Positions 23,999-31,801 are shown, numbered from the stretch's first letter. The stretch is 35,796 nucleotides of DNA from CAYLLN01 sp036496265 (GCA_036496265.1 DASXLL010000278.1:1-35796); one strand, 5' to 3'. Numbers and translations: made by a program. Notes: generated by a model not told the origin, from the letters alone.

Positions 23999-24019
23999 TG
24001 ATACTAAGTCTCAGTATCA
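23999..24019. promoter_or_regulatory. Fur-box-like palindromic operator upstream of DUF1559
   Basis: Perfect 7-bp arms TGATACT and AGTATCA flank AAGTCTC, a 21-base palindrome 29 bases before the DUF1559 start. TGATACT-A-AGTCTCA also fits the Fur 7-1-7 pattern with one mismatch, and about 15 of 21 positions match the classical Fur consensus by eye. TTGACG at 23960-23965 is a weak -35 candidate. Iron regulation is inference. Confidence 0.5.
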
Positions 24020-24048
24020 CTATTTAACTCGAATAGGCGTTGTCTCTA

Positions 24049-25053
24049 ATGGGCATATATTTTAAGCGAAAAGCGGGGTTCACGCTCGTTGAGTTGCTGG
24101 TGGTAATCGCCATCATTGGCGTCTTGGTGGCTCTGCTCTTGCCGGCAGCGCAAGCCGCGCGGGAAGCCGCACGCCGTTCGTCGTGCATGAACAACCTCCG
24201 GCAAATCGGCCTGGGAGTTCAAAATTTCGAATCCACGAACAAATATTTTCCGAGCAGCCTGCGGCCGACGCCGGTCGATCCGGCGACGGGGAATTTCGAC
24301 GGCTGGTCGGCGCTCGCCCAAATTCTGCCTTATCTGGAACAAGGCAATGCTTTTCAGAACATCAATTTTGACGTGGCATACAGCGCTCAGCCGCAGGTTT
24401 CGCAGTTGAAAATCAAGGCATACATCTGCCCGTCCGAGTATCGGGGCAAGCCAAAGTTCGACGCCAACGGGAACCCAGTGCATTACCCGCCGAACTATGT
24501 GAACAATCAGGGAACCTGGTTGGTGTTTGATCCGGTCTCGAGGGAAGGCAGCCGCGGCGCCTTTCGCCATTTCACGCCGGTGCGGCCGGCGATGATGACC
24601 GACGGTTTATCCAACACGCTGGGCTTCTCGGAGGCCAAGGTGTTTACATCGTATTTTCGAAATGCGTCGATCATGTCGCTCGGCCAGGCGATTCCTAACA
24701 CGATTGCCGATTTGTGCAACTTAGGAGGGGCGTTCAAGCAGGATGGGGCCCGCGGTGAATGGGTCGATGGAAAGATCCATGAAACCGGATTCACGACGGT
24801 GTTTACGCCAAACACGAAGGTATTGTGCAGCGCGAATGGCGGAGAGTTCGACGTCGATCTGGTCGGTCAATCGGAAGGCCGGTCGGCGACGATTCCCACG
24901 TATGCCGCTTCGACGGCGCGGTCGTTTCATGCCAACGGCGTGAATGTGGTCATGATGGACGCCTCGGTGCAGTTTGTGCCGAACAATATCGATCGCACAG
25001 TTTGGCAGGCGCTCTCGACGCGGGATGGGGGAGAGACGGGGGGTTTGCCCTAG
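24049..25053 (+). CDS. DUF1559 protein with prepilin-type N-terminus (second copy)
   Basis: Second DUF1559 protein, 334 aa from the ATG at 24049; a TTG nine bases upstream is less likely. The leader MGIYFKRKAGFTLVELLVV has the GF cleavage site and the helix of type IV prepilins. Then come AAREAARRSSCMNNLRQIG, a DGLSNTLGFSE motif and a C-terminal MMDASVQFV, all typical of the family. It is shorter than the first copy and diverges outside the conserved blocks. Unlike that copy, its promoter holds a Fur-like palindrome (23999-24019), so iron status may control it. The gene converges with a zinc-ribbon membrane protein gene across a paired hairpin element. Confidence 0.9.
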   Translation: MGIYFKRKAGFTLVELLVVIAIIGVLVALLLPAAQAAREAARRSSCMNNLRQIGLGVQNFESTNKYFPSSLRPTPVDPATGNFDGWSALAQILPYLEQGNAFQNINFDVAYSAQPQVSQLKIKAYICPSEYRGKPKFDANGNPVHYPPNYVNNQGTWLVFDPVSREGSRGAFRHFTPVRPAMMTDGLSNTLGFSEAKVFTSYFRNASIMSLGQAIPNTIADLCNLGGAFKQDGARGEWVDGKIHETGFTTVFTPNTKVLCSANGGEFDVDLVGQSEGRSATIPTYAASTARSFHANGVNVVMMDASVQFVPNNIDRTVWQALSTRDGGETGGLP

Positions 25054-25062
25054 TGCGACCAA

Positions 25063-25156
25063 TCAGCCGGGGCCAAACTTGGTCCCGAAGAGTTGTGGGT
25101 CGTTGGTAATCATCCGCTAACTTGTTGCGCTCCGGGAGCAGGTTTGCTCCGGGCTA
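25063..25156. repeat. Paired hairpin element (B then inverted A) between convergent genes
   Basis: The B unit near 25067-25088 has stem CGGGGCCA/TGGTCCCG with one G-T pair, loop AACT. The A unit near 25130-25153, minus orientation, has GGAGCA-GGTT-TGCTCC plus flanking pairs and one mismatch. The spacer is about 42 bases. As a whole it is the reverse complement of the arrangement at 15801-15899; it too lies between two convergent genes. Confidence 0.75.
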
Positions 25157-25164
25157 TTAGCAAA

Positions 25165-26016
25165 TCACTCATTGCTCAGCAACGCAGACAGACACTCGGC
25201 GAGCTGCTCATCGTCGCTGGGAGTGCCGGTAATGGTCTCATATTTACTCCGCTTCTCGGACCGCAATAGAGCCAGCACCTGGCGATAGCGCTGGCGCTCC
25301 AGTTCATGGTCCCCGCGCGAATGGGCGAGCTGTGCCTCGCGGAGTAGGACTTGATAAGGCCGCAATGGTGCGATGTCGTTGCCATAGAACTGGGCGATTT
25401 GCGTGCGGGCCTCGGCGTGCTTGGTCCGCGTGCTCGGCTTACCTGATGTATCGCTGAAGAGCAGAAAGACCGAGACCAGTGTGCTGCCGATGACCGCGAC
25501 ACAGGCCAGCCAGAGCGGCACCCCCTTTTCGCCCGATTCGCCGGCGACCGCGCCTTCCGTGTCGGCTAGGAGCAGCCCTGGTAGCTTGCCGTCTGCCGCG
25601 GGTGCAATCGTTGTTGTGGTGCTGGCCGCTGTTTTGAAGCGGGCCACATTGGCGGGCGCAGGCGGCGGGTTCGACGCGGCCGGCGCCGTGGGAAATGAAG
25701 CAGCGGAAGGCACGGCGGCGTACGGACTTGGTGGCGACGTAATGGTCGTCGAGGACTTGCTCACTTCACGTGGTCGGGCCGCAACGGCGGTTGCTGCCGA
25801 CGATTGCGACGTGCCATCCTCCTCAACCGCGTTCAATTGCAGCCGCGAAGCTCCGGGCGGCAACATATCGCTGCTGGCGGCAGCCGGCGGCGTGCTCGCG
25901 GGCGGTTGAAAGACAAATTCGCCGCGGCAATTGGGACAGGCGATGGTTTGCCCGGCAAACGCGGCCGAGGTGGCCATCGGGCGTTTGCAGTACGGACAAT
26001 TCACCGCCATTCGCAT
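25165..26016 (-). CDS. Zinc-ribbon membrane protein of unknown function
   Basis: A 283-aa protein with a zinc ribbon at the N-terminus (Cys 7, 10, 27 and 30: CPYC, CPNC), the same spacing as in the ExbD fusion at 18964. A long Ala/Pro/Ser/Thr linker follows, then one transmembrane segment (LWLACVAVIGSTLVSVFLLF) around residues 165-185 and a C-terminal helical domain with LLREAQLAHSRGDHELERQR, possibly a TPR-like pair. GGGAG sits about 7 bases before the ATG at 26016. It lies 21 bases downstream of the MacA-like gene, so they are probably one operon. The cytoplasmic ribbon and extracytoplasmic helices are inferred from the topology. No function is known. Confidence 0.72.
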   Translation of the reverse strand: MRMAVNCPYCKRPMATSAAFAGQTIACPNCRGEFVFQPPASTPPAAASSDMLPPGASRLQLNAVEEDGTSQSSAATAVAARPREVSKSSTTITSPPSPYAAVPSAASFPTAPAASNPPPAPANVARFKTAASTTTTIAPAADGKLPGLLLADTEGAVAGESGEKGVPLWLACVAVIGSTLVSVFLLFSDTSGKPSTRTKHAEARTQIAQFYGNDIAPLRPYQVLLREAQLAHSRGDHELERQRYRQVLALLRSEKRSKYETITGTPSDDEQLAECLSALLSNE

Positions 26017-26037
26017 CGCGAATCTCCCACTTGCTGC

Positions 26038-27372
26038 CTATTGGCCCCAGGAACTGCCTGGCGGCTGAACGCCGATGACGAGCTTGTCGCCCTTCACGAG
26101 GTCGCCGTTCATCATTTCCGTGAATTGGCTGTCAGACAGGCCCGTTTGCACCGCAATGGCCTTCAATTTGTAACCGTCCTGAACCCAAACGTGCCGCTGG
26201 TTTCGTTTGCGGCGCGCCGTGGCACGCTCCGCCGCGGATACAACCGCATCGGTGATTTCTTTGTCGTCTTTCTTGGGATCCGAGCGACCTTCCAGTAATT
26301 CTTTGTCGCTCTCACGGACATACTGAGCCTGCGGAAAGTACCGCAATGCCGAATTCGGGATCTTCAAGATGTCGGCCCGGCGGTTGACCTCAAACGAGAT
26401 GCTCGCCGTCATGCCCGGCAGCAGCTTGAGATCGGGATTTGGCGCAGCAACGATGACGGGGTAAGTCACGACATTCTGTGTCGTCGTGCTGCTCAGGCGG
26501 ATTTCCTCGATCTGACCTTCAAAGAGGTCGTCTGGATAGGCATCCACGGTGAATGTCACGGGCAGCGACTTCCGCTGGGCCTCATGAATCAGCCCAATGT
26601 CGGCTTCATCGACCGAAGCGTGTACGAGCATCTTGCTCCGCATATCAGGAGCGACAACAAATAGCTCCGGCGCTTGAAACTGAGCCGCGAGCGTTTGACC
26701 GGGGTCAATTTTGCGGTTGATGATGATCCCATCGACCGGTGATTTGATGTCCGTATAGCGGAGCTGCGCTAGAGAGAAAACAAGCTGCGCGTCGGCCTGA
26801 ACAATCGCTGCCTGCGCGAGCTTGACCTGGGCCTCAAGCTGCATGCGATTGAAGCGGACGCGGTCGAGCTCGGCCTGAGCGATGAACGCCGGATCCTCCG
26901 CCCGCAGCGCGTAGCTGCGCTTTTCGTCGTTGCGAGCCTGGTACAACAGCGCTTCGACTCGCGCCAAGTCGGCTTTTTTCGTCTCCACCGTGGCCTGGTC
27001 TCGATCGAAATTTGCCTTGTAAATCGTCTGATCGACTTTCGCCAGCATTTCGCCTTTTTTCACTTCTTGATTGAAATCAGCGATTTGCATGGGCTTGCCG
27101 TCGCGGCCAATCCGCACGTTGCCATCCTCGTCTACAAGCTGATAGTTCGGGTCGATTGGACCAGAAACGAACGAGCCGACGGAAATCTGCGACACCGGCT
27201 TGATCGTTCCCGTCGCCGTCACGACGGAGACGATTTCCCCCTCGGCGACTTCGGCGGTCCGCCATTTGGGCGCGTTTTGCTTCTGCCAATAGTCCATCGC
27301 CGGCTTATACCCAGCCGCGACGCCGCCCACCAAAGCCAAAACGACGACAATCGCAATAATCAGCGTCCGCAT
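26038..27372 (-). CDS. MacA/HlyD-type periplasmic adaptor
   Basis: Membrane-fusion protein of 444 aa that would link an inner-membrane ABC pump to an exit channel. The start is the ATG at 27372 (a GTG 6 bases upstream is the alternative), giving an N-terminal membrane anchor (MRTLIIAIVVVLALVGGVAA). The lipoyl/barrel halves appear as VVTATGTIKPVSQISVGS and YTDIKSPVDGIIINRKIDPG, the helical hairpin between them (ALLYQARNDEKRSYALRAED and following), and a beta-barrel (LLPGMTASISFEVNRRADIL). Two insertions stand out: about 25 residues with DEDGNVRIGRDGKP in the first lipoyl half and a charged stretch near RSDPKKDDKEITDAV. It is divergent from an ABC ATPase gene 138 bases away, probably its partner. 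Confidence 0.83.
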   Translation of the reverse strand: MRTLIIAIVVVLALVGGVAAGYKPAMDYWQKQNAPKWRTAEVAEGEIVSVVTATGTIKPVSQISVGSFVSGPIDPNYQLVDEDGNVRIGRDGKPMQIADFNQEVKKGEMLAKVDQTIYKANFDRDQATVETKKADLARVEALLYQARNDEKRSYALRAEDPAFIAQAELDRVRFNRMQLEAQVKLAQAAIVQADAQLVFSLAQLRYTDIKSPVDGIIINRKIDPGQTLAAQFQAPELFVVAPDMRSKMLVHASVDEADIGLIHEAQRKSLPVTFTVDAYPDDLFEGQIEEIRLSSTTTQNVVTYPVIVAAPNPDLKLLPGMTASISFEVNRRADILKIPNSALRYFPQAQYVRESDKELLEGRSDPKKDDKEITDAVVSAAERATARRKRNQRHVWVQDGYKLKAIAVQTGLSDSQFTEMMNGDLVKGDKLVIGVQPPGSSWGQ

Positions 27373-27475
27373 TGCCACTCACAAACACAATTTGCCCAAG
27401 GAAACGCCGTAAACACGAATACCGATTCAGTGTAACCTGAAACCTGACATTGCTGCATCGAATATTGTCTTGTCA

Positions 27476-27503
27476 GTCATTGGTCATTGGTCCTTCGTCA
27501 TTG
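27476..27503. repeat. Four tandem heptamers upstream of the MacB-type ATPase
   Basis: GTCATTG, GTCATTG, GTCCTTC, GTCATTG without gaps, ending 7 bases before the ATG at 27511. Reverse complement of the CCAATGA type. It sits in the divergent gap between the MacA and ATPase genes. Confidence 0.75.
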
Positions 27504-27510
27504 CTATCAG

Positions 27511-28236
27511 ATGGCACTAATCGAACTCCGCGACGTTTGGAAGGTCTATGACTTGGGCGAAGTCAAAGTTGAGGCCCTCCGGGCAGCGTCGCTCGATATC
27601 GAGCAGGGGGAATACCTGGCGCTGGTTGGCCCGTCGGGCTCCGGCAAATCGACGCTAATGAATACGCTCGGATGCTTGGACCGGCCGACGCGCGGTAGTT
27701 ACAAGCTGGCGGGCGAGGAAGTGGCGACAATGACGCGCGACGAGCGGGCACGCATTCGCAATCAGCGACTCGGCTTCGTCTTTCAGAATTTCAATTTGCT
27801 GGCCCGCACGACGGCGCTGGAAAACGTCGAGCTGCCGCTGTTGTATTCACGCGGCGTCTCGGCTCGCGAGCGGCATCGGCGAGCGAAGGAAAAACTGGCT
27901 CTCGTGGGCCTCGCCGATCGCATGCACCATCATCCGAGCCAGCTTTCCGGCGGCCAGCAGCAGCGGGTCGCGATTGCCCGGTCGTTGGTCAATGACCCAT
28001 CGATTTTGATGGGCGACGAGCCGACGGGAAATCTCGATAGCCGGACGAGCAGCGAGATTATCAGCCTGTTCTGGCAGCTCAATGAAGAGCAGCGGTTGAC
28101 CGTTATTCTCGTCACCCACGATCAAGACGTGGCCCGGCATGCGCGGCGGACAATTGTGCTTCGTGATGGCCAGGTCGTCGCTGATACGACCGATTTTTCT
28201 ATGGCAGTCGCCGCCCTGCACGTCAGCCCGGTCTAA
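27511..28236 (+). CDS. MacB/LolD-type ABC transporter ATPase
   Basis: ATP-binding subunit of a MacB/LolD-class ABC transporter, 241 aa. Start ATG at 27511 follows the heptamer element; MALIELRDVWKVYDLGEVKV is the usual family entry. Walker A is GPSGSGKST (residues 40-48), Q-loop FVFQNFNLLARTTALENVELP, signature QLSGGQQQRVAIARSL, Walker B ILMGDEPTGNLD and the H-loop VTHD. The permease domain normally fused or adjacent (MacB) is missing: the next gene is a minus-strand M81 protein. The ATPase may work with the MacA-like protein encoded on the other strand, and with a permease encoded elsewhere. The C-terminal tail is short and lacks regulatory domains. Confidence 0.88.
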   Translation: MALIELRDVWKVYDLGEVKVEALRAASLDIEQGEYLALVGPSGSGKSTLMNTLGCLDRPTRGSYKLAGEEVATMTRDERARIRNQRLGFVFQNFNLLARTTALENVELPLLYSRGVSARERHRRAKEKLALVGLADRMHHHPSQLSGGQQQRVAIARSLVNDPSILMGDEPTGNLDSRTSSEIISLFWQLNEEQRLTVILVTHDQDVARHARRTIVLRDGQVVADTTDFSMAVAALHVSPV

Positions 28237-28354
28237 GGTAGATGCAATGCACTTCCGTCTCCCAATTTCAATCATCCCAACCCCTTAGCGCCGTCCATTT
28301 TCCTCGTCATCCCGCAATCGCCACCCCTGTCCTGATTGCGTCTTGCACCCCGGT

Positions 28355-28380
28355 TCCCTCAAGCCTCAACGCCTCAAGCC
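28355..28380. repeat. CCTCAAG heptamer run in the convergent gap
   Basis: CCCTCAA, GCCTCAA, then CGCCTCAAG, one base out of a 7-base period; related to 18904-18961. It lies in the 147-base gap between the ATPase (+) and M81 (-) genes, which otherwise shows nothing notable and no clear terminator. Confidence 0.6.
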
Positions 28381-28383
28381 CAC

Positions 28384-29865
28384 CTACGGCTTCCATTCAA
28401 AATCACGCTCCCACGGAAACATCGGCCGCCGGCGATGCTGATACGCCAGTCGCTCGATGTCGGCCGTCGTGCAGCCGGGGGTGTTGACGCGGATGAAGGT
28501 TTTGCAGACTTCTTTGTAGGCGGCGACGGGGGCGCTGACGCCTTTGGCGACGAGTATCTGATAGTCTTCAGGCTGAATGCCGTGAGCGGTGAGCTGCCGC
28601 AGGCTGAAGGGAGGCGTGCGGCGGCTGGTGAGCATGATGGTCAGGCCGTCATCAGTGCGGATAACTGCGGTTGGGCCTTGATCCATTTGGGTAAAGCCGC
28701 CGTGCCGCGGCTGCGGCTCTTCGAAGCGGCCATCGAAGAGACCGACCACGGTGGCATTGCACTGGAGCGGCGAACCGTGGCGGTCGTCCGTCTTGCCGCC
28801 GACGGCGATTTGGCACGTGCCCCCTTCGCCGGCGGCCTGGGCCTGAGCAACCGCCGCGGAATCGCAGATGCAGACGAACGACTTCGGGGTTTTTTGCCGG
28901 TATAGGGCCTGTGCCAGAATCGTTCCGTCGCCTGGCGAACCGCCGCCGACGTTGTCTCCCATGTCGAGCAGGCAAACTGGTCCGCGGAGGCCAGCGGCTT
29001 TGTCGAGAGCGTCATCGACCGACAAAAAAAAGCCGGCAAACGCTTCGCGATGCGTCCATAAATACTCGCCGAGCTCGTTGGCAAGCTTCTGCGCCAAGTC
29101 GCGATCGTCGTCGGTTACGGCAATCACGCTCGAACCCATTTCGGCGACGTCCGCGTAAGGAAAGCCGAGCACGATGCTGTTCATGAGCAACTTTTCATTA
29201 TTCAATTGCTCGTCGGCGAAGCGGTAAGCGGAGAGGCAGGGCTCTTCAGCCGTGTGCTGCTTTTCGATGTTGATTGCCAGCGGCGGAAAGGCGGCAGCCA
29301 TTGTGGGGTGAAGCTTGCCGCGGAGGGTATCGACGAGCATGCGGGCGGCGTCGATGCCGCGGGCGCGCTGATCGAGATGCGGATTGGTGCGATAGGCGAT
29401 CAGGGCGTCGGTGGCGGCTACCATGGCGGGCGAAAGATTGGCGTGGGCGTCCAGAGTGCCAATGATAGGGATTTCGCGGCCGACGCGGCGGCGCAGCTCG
29501 CCGAGCCAATGGCCATCGACATCCGGATAGGGCTCGCTGACTGTGGCGCCATGAGGAGCGACGAGAATCCCGTCGAGCTGGCCGGCTTTTTCGAGCTCGG
29601 CAAACATGATCGAGAGCAGCCGCTCGATCGCGTCCTTCTGAATCACACCGAATGGCACGGCCCGGGCGGCGAAGATCGGTACGGCTTCCTCGCCGGCGTC
29701 GTCGAGGGCATGGAACATGCCGGCCACTTCGTGATGCGTGCCGGCCAGGCGTTGGCGAACCTGATCGCCAACGACGAGCAATTCCTGCTCGAAATGAGCC
29801 AGCGTCGTCGGCTGACCGACGAACGTGTTCGATTCCTGCAATAGAGCAATGATGCCGATCCGCAT
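28384..29865 (-). CDS. M81 family (MlrC-like) metallopeptidase
   Basis: Homologue of MlrC, the zinc enzyme acting on linearised microcystin degradation products, but in planctomycetes the true substrates are unknown. The 493-aa frame starts at the ATG at 29865: MRIGIIALLQESNTF carries the family start with QESNTF. The longer TTG start would read into a palindromic repeat. Metal-site candidates: APHGATVSEPYPDVDGHWL, GTLDAHANLSP and DMGDNVGGGSPGDGT. The N-terminal M81 domain and the C-terminal MlrC C domain (about residues 300-490) are both present. The gene is followed by the SMP-30 gene upstream on the same strand, 37 bases away, possibly one transcript. Confidence 0.82.
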   Translation of the reverse strand: MRIGIIALLQESNTFVGQPTTLAHFEQELLVVGDQVRQRLAGTHHEVAGMFHALDDAGEEAVPIFAARAVPFGVIQKDAIERLLSIMFAELEKAGQLDGILVAPHGATVSEPYPDVDGHWLGELRRRVGREIPIIGTLDAHANLSPAMVAATDALIAYRTNPHLDQRARGIDAARMLVDTLRGKLHPTMAAAFPPLAINIEKQHTAEEPCLSAYRFADEQLNNEKLLMNSIVLGFPYADVAEMGSSVIAVTDDDRDLAQKLANELGEYLWTHREAFAGFFLSVDDALDKAAGLRGPVCLLDMGDNVGGGSPGDGTILAQALYRQKTPKSFVCICDSAAVAQAQAAGEGGTCQIAVGGKTDDRHGSPLQCNATVVGLFDGRFEEPQPRHGGFTQMDQGPTAVIRTDDGLTIMLTSRRTPPFSLRQLTAHGIQPEDYQILVAKGVSAPVAAYKEVCKTFIRVNTPGCTTADIERLAYQHRRRPMFPWERDFEWKP

Positions 29866-29877
29866 GGGGGAGATTAT

Positions 29878-29896
29878 GGCAGGCAAGATGCCTGCC
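29878..29896. repeat. Palindrome GGCAGGCA-AGA-TGCCTGCC
   Basis: A perfect 8-bp stem with a 3-base loop, 12 bases before the M81 start on the minus strand and just after the SMP-30 stop. From memory the TGCCTGCC core is a frequent dispersed repeat in planctomycetes. Only one copy is visible in the window. Confidence 0.6.
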
Positions 29897-29901
29897 CCAC
29901 G

Positions 29902-30921
29902 TTAGGGATACAGCGAATAGCCGGCGACGGCGGTTTGAATTTTGAAGAGCGTTTTGCCAGCCGTAATATACAGTGTTTTTTTGTCCGGACCGCCAAAGGC
30001 CAGATTCGTGAGCACGTCTTCGCCGATCGGAATGCGGCCGAGCAATTCTCCTTGCGGCGAAATCACATAGACGCCGGTAGGAACATCGGCTGATTCGTTG
30101 GGAGTTCGCGGGGCCGCGATGCCGGCGGCGACCCAGAGATTGCCTTGGGTGTCGAGGCGCATGCCATCGCCGCCGCGGCCACGCCCGAAGTCGAACACGA
30201 CGCGTTGCTTGGCGACGGAGCCGTCCGGCAGGATATCGAAGCCCCAAATTCGGCGGCTGAGGTCGGGGCGGATGTAGTTGCTATCGATGAGATAGAGCGT
30301 TTTGCCATCGGCTGTCACGGCGATGCCATTGGGTCGGCCAATGGCCGGCTGGGTGACAACGCGAGTGACCTTGCCGTCGGTGTCGATCCGATACACGGAT
30401 TCATTGTCGAGCTCCATGATGGAGCGATCCGGCGCATAGAGCGGATCCGTAAACCAGATGCGGCCCGACAGATCGACAACGACGTCGTTGGGGCTGTTGT
30501 AGCGTTTGCCTTCATAGCGCTCGGTCAGCACTTCGGTTTTACCGGTCTTCATGTCGGTGCGGACGATACGGCGGCGGCCGCCGGGGCCGTTTTCTGCGCC
30601 TTCGCAGCTAATCAGCCGGCCTTGTTTGTCGAACGTGTTGCCGTTGGTGCGACCGCTGTCTTCGCGAAAGGTCGTCACTACGCCCGCTTTGTCCAGCTTG
30701 AGAATGCGGCTGCCTTGGATGTCACTGAAAAACACATTGCCTTCAGCATCGACGGCAGGGCCTTCGAGGAAGGCGACGCCGGCAGCCGAGGATACTTTTG
30801 CTTCTGGTCCAAGCAGCTTTGTGGGCAGCGGTGTTTTCGTGAGGTCTGGCATTTGGGCGGCGGCTCCAGCGGTGAAGCAAAAACAGATTGCGAGGCAACT
30901 GGCACTTAAGTTAGGGCACAT
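29902..30921 (-). CDS. SMP-30/gluconolactonase-type lactonase
   Basis: Secreted six-bladed beta-propeller of the SMP-30/gluconolactonase/LRE family, 339 aa. The signal peptide is MCPNLSASCLAICFCFTAGA, with cleavage near AAAQ. GAGG precedes the ATG by about 6 bases on the minus strand. Metal-site candidates in order: FLEGPAVDAEGNVFFSD (Glu), NSPNDVVVDLSGRIWFTDP (Asn), GRPNGIAVTADGKTLYLID (Asn) and GDGMRLDTQGNLWVA (Asp). The enzyme would open sugar lactones, fitting the sugar-use context with xylose isomerase. It lies upstream of the M81 gene and downstream of the histidine kinase on the same strand. Confidence 0.85.
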   Translation of the reverse strand: MCPNLSASCLAICFCFTAGAAAQMPDLTKTPLPTKLLGPEAKVSSAAGVAFLEGPAVDAEGNVFFSDIQGSRILKLDKAGVVTTFREDSGRTNGNTFDKQGRLISCEGAENGPGGRRRIVRTDMKTGKTEVLTERYEGKRYNSPNDVVVDLSGRIWFTDPLYAPDRSIMELDNESVYRIDTDGKVTRVVTQPAIGRPNGIAVTADGKTLYLIDSNYIRPDLSRRIWGFDILPDGSVAKQRVVFDFGRGRGGDGMRLDTQGNLWVAAGIAAPRTPNESADVPTGVYVISPQGELLGRIPIGEDVLTNLAFGGPDKKTLYITAGKTLFKIQTAVAGYSLYP

Positions 30922-31011
30922 GATCGCCTCTGGCAGGGTTTTTGAGCGCGGACGCTGTGATCGTTTTAGCCGTGGCTGAGCGAAGACGCCACTACCAATG
31001 CCGCGCAGCGG

Positions 31012-31701
31012 CTACGTTGCCACCGGCGGCTGAAAGCGAACGACGACGCGTGTACCATGATTCGGCGCCGTATCAAACAGCAAGCTTGCGCCAAGGACCT
31101 GCGAACGAGCTCGAATACCCTCCAAGCCAAAGTGATCGGCAGCGACACGCGATGGCTCGAAGCCGATGCCGTCGTCGGTGATCGACAATTCGAGCTGGTC
31201 GTCGTTTTTCGTCAACGTGACTTCGACTTGTGTCGCCTGAGCGTGTTTGCAGGCGTTGTGCAGAGACTCCTGCGCGATGCGGAGCAATAAATGTTGCATC
31301 GAGCCGGGCAGCTTGGGATCCGGGACGTTGCAGTTCAGCACCACCGGAAGCAAATGCTCGCCGCGGAATTTCTCGATGAGCTGCGAAAGCGCGGCGCAGA
31401 ACGAAACACCCTTCCAGGCGGGGACGATGACGCCGGGAATCAGTCGGCGGGCGCTGGCAATCGCATCTTGCAATAGTCGCAATCCGCGAGCGTAGCTTTG
31501 CTGGCATTCGGCGGTCGCGAATTGGGCCTCGCGGCCGGCGGCTTCGAGCAGCATGATTGCCGCGGTCAAATCCTGCACGACGTCGTCGTGGATCTCGTAG
31601 CCGAGGAGTTGGCGGTCGCGCTCGGCGAGCGTTAGGGCATCGCTAAGGCGGCGGCATTCGGCCCGCAGCGTTTCGGGATCGCTAGGAAGATCGGTTGGCA
31701 T
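31012..31701 (-). CDS. Soluble NarL-type (HisKA_3) histidine kinase
   Basis: A 229-aa sensor-kinase core without membrane segments or a sensory domain. The HisKA_3 dimerisation helix holds the phospho-acceptor His in LLGYEIHDDVVQDLTAA (about residue 38). HATPase motifs: IAQESLHNACKHAQA (N box), ITDDGIGFEP (G1), and DHFGLEGIRARSQVLGA (F/G2 region). It ends with GTRVVVRFQPPVAT. The N-terminal 30 residues are a short coiled-coil-like stretch. No response regulator or input protein is encoded beside it, so it is an orphan that must sense through a partner. It is downstream of xylose isomerase; a joint role is not supported. Confidence 0.83.
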   Translation of the reverse strand: MPTDLPSDPETLRAECRRLSDALTLAERDRQLLGYEIHDDVVQDLTAAIMLLEAAGREAQFATAECQQSYARGLRLLQDAIASARRLIPGVIVPAWKGVSFCAALSQLIEKFRGEHLLPVVLNCNVPDPKLPGSMQHLLLRIAQESLHNACKHAQATQVEVTLTKNDDQLELSITDDGIGFEPSRVAADHFGLEGIRARSQVLGASLLFDTAPNHGTRVVVRFQPPVAT

Positions 31702-31730
31702 ACGATCGAGACGCCGAACCCATCATTGAA

Positions 31731-31797
31731 GTTGAGTGACTGAACGGTGGGTGGTGAGTCGTGTATCGCTAGATCACTCACTTACTCAACTCACACC
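31731..31797. repeat. Heptamer-like palindrome between kinase and xylA
   Basis: GTTGAGT near 31731 pairs with ACTCAAC near 31786-31792, and TGAGTGA with TCACTCA. Units such as GTTGAGT, GACTGAA, CGGTGGG, TGGTGAG show a loose 7-base period. It fills the gap after the xylA stop and may end its transcript. Confidence 0.55.
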
Positions 31798-31801
31798 AAA
31801 C

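Noticed and set aside
29866..29886. Upstream TTG start for the M81 protein
   Set aside because: The extra residues are translated from a palindrome; the ATG at 29865 begins the conserved MRIGIIALLQESN segment.
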